Positions 15,919-22,220 of a stretch of 42,898 bases of DNA are shown piece after piece. The stretch is from CAVVVS01 sp963751355. Lineage in GTDB: Bacteria; Bacteroidota; Ignavibacteria; Ignavibacteriales; Ignavibacteriaceae. The notes beneath the pieces are model-generated. The model was not told where the DNA came from and ran no database searches. It saw nothing but the letters and a program-made list of their open reading frames with translations. The DNA is taken from assembly GCA_963751355.1 (NCBI GenBank), contig CAVVVS010000081.1:1-42898 (forward strand). Direction: 5' to 3'. Within the stretch, counting starts at the first letter, position 1, and each line of letters starts with the position of its first letter. A program made the translations under genes and the position numbers.

Positions 15919-17667
15919 ATGAACCATCTGACAAACATTGAGAAGGAAGAAGAAGAGTGGTTCGAAAATATCTACAGCGGTAATAAAATGGTTGAATTGA
16001 CGGCTAAGGTTTTTATTGTCGGTGCAGTTCTTTCCGTATTACTGATAGCATCAAATATTTACATCGGCTTAAAAATCGGTATCACACAGGGCGGTTCCCT
16101 CATTGCAGCGGTACTAGGTTTTGCTATAGTTAAGTCTTTCAGTAAAAGTTTAACAATTCTGGAAAATAATAATATTCAAACAATGGCATCTGCCGGTGCA
16201 AGTATTGGTATTATGGTAAGCGCTATTCCAGCTATGATAATGCTAGGATATAGTTTCACCTGGCTGCAGCTTTTAATATGGATTTTCCTGGCGAATATTT
16301 TGGGTGTACTATTTGCTATTCCGCTCAGGAAACAGTTTGTTGTTATTGAAAAACTTACCTTCCCCAGCGGTACCGCTTGTGCATCCACAATTCAGGCAAT
16401 GCACGCTAAACAAGGCAAGGCTGCTAAGCAGGCTAAATGGTTAGGAATAACCGGCTTGTTGTCGGCATTATTTACATGGTTTAGAGACGGAGTTCCTTCA
16501 ATCATTCCTGCTATGTCAATGCTGCCCGGAAAAGTGGGGACTTACTCGTTAGCTCAATTGAATATGGGAATAAATTGGAGTCCGATGTTATTCGGTGTAG
16601 GTTTTCTTGTCGGACCAAGGATTGGAATCAGTCTACTTCTCGGCTCAATAATCGGGTGGGTTGTACTCGGACCTTTTCTAGCCGGTGCACATATAATTGA
16701 AGGAGTAGGATATCGAGCAGTTAGAAACTGGACAATGTGGTCAGCAATAGCTTTGATGGTTTTCTCCGGTATTACTTCTCTTCTGTTAAAAGGCGGTACA
16801 ATTCTGCGGGCCTTTAAATCAATGAGACAGGTTAAATTAGGGGAATCAAGCAATCTTGAAATCTCTTTTAATGTTTGGATGTTTTCATTTTTCATATCTG
16901 TCGTATTAATTTCAATAATAATGCAGATGGTTTTTAATATCCCTTTCTGGATGACTATCCTGGCTGTAATAATATCATATTTATTTTCAATTGTAGCGGT
17001 GAGAACATACGGTGAGACTGATATAAATCCGGTCGGTGCTATGGGCTATGCAACTCAAATTATTTACGGAGGTATTTCACCGGGCAGTACACTTACAAAC
17101 GTAATGGCTGCCGGAATTGCTGCCTCAGGGGCAAATCAATCTGCTGACATGATGCAGGATTTTAAAACCGGTTACATCCTCGGAGCCACTCCCAAAAAAC
17201 AATCTTATGCACAGGTAGCAGGTTTAGTTATAGGCACCATTGCAGCGGTTCCTATTTTTTATGCGATTATAAATGCATACGGTCTAGCTTCACAAAATTT
17301 GCCTGCACCTAGTGCGGTAACCTGGAAAGGTATGGCTGATTTCTTATCGAAAGGTTTTAATGCACTTCCCCAATATGCTTATACCGGTATTATTTGCGGT
17401 GCCGCACTTGGAATATTATTATCCGTAATGGAAAACACTAAAATCAAAAAATTTACTCCTTCGCCTTTCGGCATCGGAATAGCAATGTTTCTTCCCGGCT
17501 TCTTCTCTGTTTCTATCTTTTTAGGTTCGGTCATTAAATTTATTCTTGAAAAAATCTTTCCCGGATGGATGGAATCATATTCAATATCTGTTGCTTCGGG
17601 AGGAATTGTTGGTGAAAGTTTGTTAGGAGTTATTATTGCTATTTTGATGGTCACTGGAGTTATTTAA
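15919..17667 (+). CDS. OPT-family oligopeptide/metal-chelate transporter
   Basis: 582 residues and very hydrophobic, with at least 12 apparent membrane spans, close to the usual bacterial OPT length. The family pattern is clear near the N-terminus: SNIYIGLKIGITQGGSLIAA, LENNNIQTMASAGAS, and FPSGTACASTIQAMH further on; the second half carries GATPKKQSYAQVAG. OPT proteins import oligopeptides or metal-siderophore complexes with protons across the inner membrane; the substrate cannot be read from the sequence. The ATG follows AGGGGACATC, a good ribosome binding site, and lies 21 bp after the kinase stop, so the kinase-ATPase may govern its expression or activity (inference). Confidence 0.93.
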   Translation: MNHLTNIEKEEEEWFENIYSGNKMVELTAKVFIVGAVLSVLLIASNIYIGLKIGITQGGSLIAAVLGFAIVKSFSKSLTILENNNIQTMASAGASIGIMVSAIPAMIMLGYSFTWLQLLIWIFLANILGVLFAIPLRKQFVVIEKLTFPSGTACASTIQAMHAKQGKAAKQAKWLGITGLLSALFTWFRDGVPSIIPAMSMLPGKVGTYSLAQLNMGINWSPMLFGVGFLVGPRIGISLLLGSIIGWVVLGPFLAGAHIIEGVGYRAVRNWTMWSAIALMVFSGITSLLLKGGTILRAFKSMRQVKLGESSNLEISFNVWMFSFFISVVLISIIMQMVFNIPFWMTILAVIISYLFSIVAVRTYGETDINPVGAMGYATQIIYGGISPGSTLTNVMAAGIAASGANQSADMMQDFKTGYILGATPKKQSYAQVAGLVIGTIAAVPIFYAIINAYGLASQNLPAPSAVTWKGMADFLSKGFNALPQYAYTGIICGAALGILLSVMENTKIKKFTPSPFGIGIAMFLPGFFSVSIFLGSVIKFILEKIFPGWMESYSISVASGGIVGESLLGVIIAILMVTGVI

Positions 17668-17947
17668 TTTTAGATAGCAATAGAATGAAAATAAGCGTAC
17701 ATTAATAATAATTTAAAAATCATATTATCCATTAGTACAATTTAATCTCTATATTACTAATTGTGTGATTGACCGGGGAGTTAAATGAATTTATATTTAT
17801 CGCCTTTTATTAAAAAACATTTTAAATAATTAAAACAAAGCTTAATAGTATATCCTATTCCGACTATCATTTTATAACCTTTGTTAAAATAAGTTATTAT
17901 GATTATTCCATTAACTCAGAAATAACACAAATATTGGGGCAGCTATC

Positions 17948-18015
17948 AATCCTCTGCGAGGATTAAACTATATACGGAACTTTCTTCTACAATAATCTGA
18001 CATTTACATTGCCGT
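17948..18015 (+). repeat. Bipartite palindromic intergenic repeat, copy 2
   Basis: AATCCTC-TGC-GAGGATT (17948-17964) is followed after about 25 bp by CTACAATAATCTGACATTTA (17989-18008), which matches the CAATAATTTGACATCTA part of copy 1a. The second palindrome is degraded here. Spacing between the first palindrome and the CAATAAT box is nearly the same as in the 34.8-kb copy. Confidence 0.6.
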
Positions 18016-18120
18016 ACAATAATGAATACCGTTATAGATGATTATAATAATTGTAGAAAAATAATACACTGCAAACTCAAGAAGTTATTTAAAAAGTAAT
18101 TTTAAAATAAAAATCTATGG

Positions 18121-18153
18121 AAATCAGTCGTATCCGTGTCATTAGTGGTCCAT
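18121..18153 (+). repeat. Possible dispersed repeat fragment
   Basis: The segment TATCCGTGTCATTAGTGGTC resembles, from memory, a widespread intergenic repeat core (ATCCGTGTNATCNGTGGT) found in many unrelated bacterial genomes. Only one copy is in the window, so its repeat status cannot be confirmed here. Confidence 0.25.
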
Positions 18154-18306
18154 TTTTAAAAGATATTACTTTTCGGATAACCTCAATTTAAATCACTAAT
18201 TCAACTTAATTGAGTTTGTGCTTTGATTTGACATAAATAATAAGTTAGCTATGGACCTGAGTGAGACGATTCCGGAACCATAGAAATAATCATAAAAATT
18301 TATTTA

Positions 18307-18330
18307 CACAGTTATTATTATAAAACTGTG
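18307..18330. promoter_or_regulatory. Inverted repeat upstream of the first STAS gene
   Basis: CACAGTT (18307-18313) and AACTGTG (18324-18330) are perfect inverted copies separated by 10 AT-rich bases, ending 33 bp before the ATG at 18364. Position and symmetry suit an operator or a leader hairpin for the cluster. The binding factor is unknown. Confidence 0.4.
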
Positions 18331-18363
18331 AATTGAAGAATGATTTAATAGAGGGGGAAGGTT

Positions 18364-18717
18364 ATGAATATAAGTAGTTATGAAAAAGGCGACGTACTTA
18401 TTTTAGTATTATCGGGCGATTTAAAAGGCGGAAATGAAACTAATGAAGCTAAATGTATGTTATTAAACTTTCTAAAAGAAAGTAAGAGATCTGTAGTAAT
18501 TGACTTGTCGGATGTAAAATACGCCAGCAGTTCGGGAATAGCGATGCTAATAAGCTGTTACAAACTGATGATTAATAGCGGGGGGAATTTAAAACTTGCC
18601 AGTTTAACAGAGAAATTAAATCGGATATTAGCATTCACAAAGTTAAACCAAATTTTCGAAACTTACGATAATGTTGATACAGCAATCAATAGCTTTAAAA
18701 GTGAAATTTTAAAGTGA
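18364..18717 (+). CDS. STAS-domain anti-sigma factor antagonist
   Basis: 117 residues, one STAS domain over nearly the full length. The central VVIDLSDVKYASSSGIAMLI matches the conserved strand-loop-helix that carries the phosphorylatable serine in SpoIIAA/RsbV proteins (the SSSG run at about residues 58-61). Such proteins bind anti-sigma kinases when unphosphorylated and are reset by SpoIIE-type phosphatases like the one at 3-4.3 kb. No kinase partner is in the window. A strong ribosome binding site (AGAGGGGGAAGG) precedes the ATG. First gene of the same-strand cluster that runs to 26.2 kb; 183 bp separate it from the next STAS gene. Confidence 0.9.
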   Translation: MNISSYEKGDVLILVLSGDLKGGNETNEAKCMLLNFLKESKRSVVIDLSDVKYASSSGIAMLISCYKLMINSGGNLKLASLTEKLNRILAFTKLNQIFETYDNVDTAINSFKSEILK

Positions 18718-18900
18718 CTAAGTTTTAAACCCTTTGTCGATAAGATCTTGGATTTGATAAATTGGTTAACACGCTATTTGTATGATTCAATAAAGCATAT
18801 TAGAATATCCAGGATAATGTATTGTATTCATGATGAATTTTCAACAATTCTTCCTTTATAGTGAATTAAAAACACAATATTTTTTATTGAAGGTGTATTT

Positions 18901-19185
18901 ATGTTTGACATCAGAAAAGAATCGGAAGAAACCATCGCCTTGTCTGGCAGGTTTGATGCTGCCCAGGTGGAGAAAGCCGAATCTATTTTTCGCACTGTTG
19001 AAAAATCATGCACCGTTGACATGAACAATTTACAATATATATCGAGTGCAGGTTTGGGAATCTTGTTGAGGACTTATTCCCGGATTAATCCTAACGGTCA
19101 TGTTATTACTTTAATAAATTTAAATAAACACATACGAGAGGTGATAAAATATTCCGGTCTCGATAAGGTATTTGTAGTAGATTAA
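18901..19185 (+). CDS. Small STAS-domain protein
   Basis: 94 residues, a minimal STAS domain: ETIALSGRFDAAQVEKAE for the first strand-helix unit, then CTVDMNNLQYISSAGLGILL, where the serine pair before AGLG is the expected phosphorylation position, and a C-terminal HIREVIKYSGLDKVF. Probably an anti-sigma factor antagonist distinct from its upstream neighbour; the two share the fold but little sequence. GAAGGTG lies at ribosome-binding distance before the ATG. 68 bp before the ECF sigma gene. Confidence 0.9.
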   Translation: MFDIRKESEETIALSGRFDAAQVEKAESIFRTVEKSCTVDMNNLQYISSAGLGILLRTYSRINPNGHVITLINLNKHIREVIKYSGLDKVFVVD

Positions 19186-19253
19186 TGATAATATCCACAA
19201 ATTTAATTTTTTATACATGTACCAACTTTCTGCTTTTTCAAATGTAATTAATT

Positions 19254-19790
19254 ATGAAGGATCCTGATTTAATATCAGTCCGGCAATGTTTGTCGGGGAA
19301 TATACAAGCTTTTGAAAAACTGGTAGACCAGTATCAAAGGCCCATATTCCGGTTAGCATTCAGGATGATAGGAAATTTTGATGATGCCGAAGAAATAGCT
19401 CAAATTGCATTTGTTAAAGCCTATGAAAGTCTGAAATCATATAATCCTAAATATAAATTTTTTAGCTGGCTCTACAGGATTGCAATAAATGAGGCTATAA
19501 ATTATAAGAAAAAAGTAAGTAATAAAAATGAATTAAATCCGGATATCGAATCTTCTTCAAAAAGTCCGGAAATGATGATGGTTGATACGGATATGAGTGA
19601 AAGGATTCAAGATGCTTTAATGTCGATCGATTTAATTTACCGTGAACCAGTTGTCCTTAAACATTTTCTTAATTATTCTTATAAAGAATTGAGTAATATT
19701 CTTGAAATACCGGAAAAAACGGTAAAATCTAGATTGTATACGGGAAGACAATTACTAAAGGAAATATTACTTAAAAACCAGGTACTGTAA
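19254..19790 (+). CDS. ECF-type RNA polymerase sigma factor
   Basis: 178 residues. Region 2 is at about 10-80 (AFEKLVDQYQRPIFRLAFRM, then DAEEIAQIAFVKAYESLKSY and FFSWLYRIAINEAIN), region 4 at about 118-172 (REPVVLKHFLNYSYKELSNI, then EIPEKTVKSRLYTGRQLLKE). There is no region 3 or 1.1, as is usual for extracytoplasmic-function sigma factors. The following gene begins at the base after the stop and encodes a membrane protein fitting its anti-sigma factor. Autoregulation is common for such pairs, but I could not find a repeated promoter motif by eye. Confidence 0.95.
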   Translation: MKDPDLISVRQCLSGNIQAFEKLVDQYQRPIFRLAFRMIGNFDDAEEIAQIAFVKAYESLKSYNPKYKFFSWLYRIAINEAINYKKKVSNKNELNPDIESSSKSPEMMMVDTDMSERIQDALMSIDLIYREPVVLKHFLNYSYKELSNILEIPEKTVKSRLYTGRQLLKEILLKNQVL

Positions 19791-20570
19791 ATGTTAAATA
19801 ATAAATACATAGAATTAGTTAATAAAAATATCGACGGGATAATTACCGATGCTGAAAAACAAGAACTGGAAAATTTATTATCGACAAATGCAGAAGTACG
19901 GGAATATCATGAAAACTTGAAAGATACTTTAGGCTTGTTGGATTTTAATGCGAATTCTGCCGTTGATCCTTCTCCCAACTTGAAGAAGAAAATCTTCAAT
20001 ACTATTGATCCTCATTTATATTCAACTTCAAAAAATAATAATTTTAAAATGCCTTCGTTTAAAAACATCATTGGGAAATTAAATCCAAAATTGGCAATTT
20101 CTTTTACCGCAGGACTTGTAAGCGGGCTTATCTTATTTTCGATAATTTTTAGTAATATAAATATTTCCTCCGGCAATAAAATTGATTACACCGGAACCAT
20201 TGGTCTTATCGACAATACAAATGCAAAAATATTATCTACTGTCCCCGTCGACATTTCGGGTTTATCGGGAGAGATAACTTTATATAATATGAATAAATAT
20301 TATTGGCTCGATATTGATGTCAATGCTTTGGATAAGTATGATTTCAAATTACTTTTTTATCATCCGGATATTTATTTTGATAATATTTCTCCTTTAAGTT
20401 CGCCTGATTTTAAATTTATTCATGGAAATAATTTTATAAAATTATCCGGGCTATCTTCTTCACATTATTATTTATTCCTCACTAAGATGACTGATAAACT
20501 TACTGAAATGTCTTTTGAGATTAGTGTTGAGGGTAAAACAGTTCTTTCCAAAGAGCTCAATGTTAAATAA
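19791..20570 (+). CDS. Probable membrane-bound anti-sigma factor
   Basis: 259 residues. The first 60 or so (YIELVNKNIDGIITDAEKQE and on) resemble the cytoplasmic anti-sigma domain without the zinc-binding HxxxCxxC motif. One membrane span lies at about 101-124 (LAISFTAGLVSGLILFSIIF), leaving about 135 residues in the periplasm, rich in aromatic residues and beta-prone. The ATG directly abuts the TAA of the sigma gene, so translation is probably coupled. The topology (N-terminus in, one span, sensor outside) is what regulated intramembrane proteolysis acts on, and a PrsW homologue is encoded in the same cluster. Identity rests on position and layout more than on family signatures. Confidence 0.8.
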   Translation: MLNNKYIELVNKNIDGIITDAEKQELENLLSTNAEVREYHENLKDTLGLLDFNANSAVDPSPNLKKKIFNTIDPHLYSTSKNNNFKMPSFKNIIGKLNPKLAISFTAGLVSGLILFSIIFSNINISSGNKIDYTGTIGLIDNTNAKILSTVPVDISGLSGEITLYNMNKYYWLDIDVNALDKYDFKLLFYHPDIYFDNISPLSSPDFKFIHGNNFIKLSGLSSSHYYLFLTKMTDKLTEMSFEISVEGKTVLSKELNVK

Positions 20571-20830
20571 GTTTAACTTTGCAAACAGTGCTGCTATTTT
20601 TGACGCCCGGTAGATGAATAGATGCTCAAAGATGTTTTTTGAATATTTGAAAAGATATACTTACTCTTGTCGGATTTTAGTTCTTATTTAATGTGTAATA
20701 AATAATTTTTGTCTTTAATAATTTAGTTAACAAATAAATATTCTCTCCAACTTTTTTCTGTCCTGATTGTATTTAAAGTAAAGGCCATAGAAAGTAAATA
20801 GTCTTTTAAAATAAATATAAGGAGGCAGAC

Positions 20831-22123
20831 ATGTTTAACAATTCTCAAAAATCCGAAAATTCAAACCGCCGAGGTTTAATTGCAGCGGGCATCATTATAA
20901 TAGTAGCTGCCGTAGTTTATTTTACCATATTCTTCCCTCCGGTTAAATCCGGGGATGTTAGCGGAACAATAGGCGGAGTGGAAAAAGTTAAAAAATATAC
21001 CGCACAGCAAATTGCAGATAAAGACGTAATGCTTCAAAATACCGAAATACAAACTCTCTTACAAAATGATAAAATTCAAAAGCTTATTCATGATCCGAAT
21101 TTTCAGGAGGCTATGAGAAATGAATCCTTTAGAAATGCAATACAAAACAGACAATTCTCAGATGCCTTCCTGAGCTCAGTATTTCGAAATGAGTTAAATA
21201 ATAAAAACTTCCGGGTAATCTTGAATAATGCCGATTTCAGAAATTCGGTATCCGATGAAGCTCTCCGGAATGCTTTGGCTGTTGAATCTGCAAGACAAAC
21301 TTTGCTTAGCCGTGATATCAGTGTGATGTTCTCAAATCCCGCTTTTAGAACTGCATTAAATAATAGAAATATACGAAATGCGCTTAATTCTGAGTCTTAC
21401 CGCAGCCTAGCAGCAAGTGCAGCCTTTAGGGAAATTGTAAACAGTGCAGAAATGCGTGAAGCATTAAAATCAGCTGATGTGAGAAGAGCGATTACTTCAG
21501 ATGCATTCAAAAATGCGTTTAAAGATAAGGAATTCAGGACTAAATTTACCGGGGCTAATTATCGTAATGCTTTGGAGGAGGAGGCATTGCGTAATCTCAC
21601 CGGTAATGAAGCGTTCAAAAATGCAATTAAAAGTCAAACATTAAGAAACGCGTTGGCAGCGTCAGTGATGAGAAATGATTTGAACAGTGAAGCATTCAGA
21701 ACCTTAGTTGATAATTCAACTTTTAGACAAGTACTTGCAAATAGGCAATTGAGAGATGCTGTTGTAAGCAAGACTTTTGTAAAGGGAATACAAAATGATG
21801 CTTTTATGACAATGATGAATAATGATTCATTTAGAAATGCATTGGGAGAAGCAGAATTCAGAAATGCTATTATGCAGGGTGATGTTCTCAGAAATATAAC
21901 TAAAAATTCAGCATTAAGAGAAATAGTATCAAACGCAGCATTCAGGGAAGCATTAGCTAGTGCCCCCTTTAGAGCGATAGTATCCGGTGATGCATTCAGA
22001 AATCTTGTTGGAAGCCGTGCTTTTAAGGATGTTCTTTCAAACAAAACCTTTATCAATGCTTTTAGGAATGCAGCGTTTAGAGAAGCATTAGCAAATGATT
22101 CTTACCGAAACGTAATTAAATAA
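20831..22123 (+). CDS. Membrane-anchored protein of 40 tandem nonapeptide repeats
   Basis: 430 residues with a consensus AAGGAGG ribosome binding site before the ATG. Residues 1-14 are polar and end in Arg-Arg, 15-35 are one membrane span, and about 41-69 a linker (VSGTIGG, then QQIADKDVMLQ). From residue 70 to the last residue the chain divides into 40 nine-residue units with a single one-residue insertion near unit 32. The consensus is roughly [N/S]xxFRNALx, with position 4 aromatic/aliphatic, 5 mostly Arg and 8 aliphatic. The Arg pair before the span predicts that the repeats are periplasmic. I do not recognise the family: not pentapeptide, TPR, Sel1 or LRR. It follows the sigma/anti-sigma pair by 260 bp and ends at a strong terminator. 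Confidence 0.88.
   Translation: MFNNSQKSENSNRRGLIAAGIIIIVAAVVYFTIFFPPVKSGDVSGTIGGVEKVKKYTAQQIADKDVMLQNTEIQTLLQNDKIQKLIHDPNFQEAMRNESFRNAIQNRQFSDAFLSSVFRNELNNKNFRVILNNADFRNSVSDEALRNALAVESARQTLLSRDISVMFSNPAFRTALNNRNIRNALNSESYRSLAASAAFREIVNSAEMREALKSADVRRAITSDAFKNAFKDKEFRTKFTGANYRNALEEEALRNLTGNEAFKNAIKSQTLRNALAASVMRNDLNSEAFRTLVDNSTFRQVLANRQLRDAVVSKTFVKGIQNDAFMTMMNNDSFRNALGEAEFRNAIMQGDVLRNITKNSALREIVSNAAFREALASAPFRAIVSGDAFRNLVGSRAFKDVLSNKTFINAFRNAAFREALANDSYRNVIK
21038..22120 (+). repeat. 27-bp in-frame tandem repeat (nonapeptides)
   Basis: Forty diverged 27-bp units encode nonapeptides such as NESFRNAIQ, SADVRRAIT, NDSFRNALG and SAPFRAIVS. Units differ by many substitutions, so the array is old and not a recent expansion; the phase is kept throughout except for one extra codon around 21890. 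The repeat runs to the last sense codon, with no capping domain. Confidence 0.88.
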
Positions 22124-22162
22124 TTGGCTCTTAGATTATATTCTTTCAAAATAAATATTTCC

Positions 22163-22203
22163 GGAGAAACTCTCATAATGGGAGTTTCTCCATTACTTTT
22201 TTT
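22163..22203 (+). terminator. Rho-independent terminator after the nonapeptide-repeat gene
   Basis: GGAGAAACTC (22163-22172) pairs perfectly with GAGTTTCTCC (22182-22191) around a 9-nt loop, followed within 5 bases by seven T residues (22197-22203). It lies 40 bp after the stop at 22123 and only 17 bp before the ATG at 22221, so transcription of the next gene needs readthrough or a promoter overlapping the terminator. Confidence 0.85.
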
Positions 22204-22220
22204 AGAATCTAAGTGGAATC

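Larger units (their letters stand above)
17668..18363. other. 700-bp intergenic region with repeats, no gene
   Basis: No reading frame of credible composition on either strand. It holds a palindromic repeat (17948-18015), a probable dispersed-repeat fragment (18121-18153) and a 7-bp inverted repeat close to the STAS gene (18307-18330). Confidence 0.7.

Noticed and set aside
16554..16895. 113-residue minus-strand frame inside the OPT gene
   Set aside because: Shadow of a strongly supported membrane-transporter coding frame.
21634..22056. 140-residue minus-strand frame opposite the nonapeptide repeats
   Set aside because: It exists only because the 27-bp repeat phase keeps stops out of one antisense frame; its periodicity mirrors the sense repeats.
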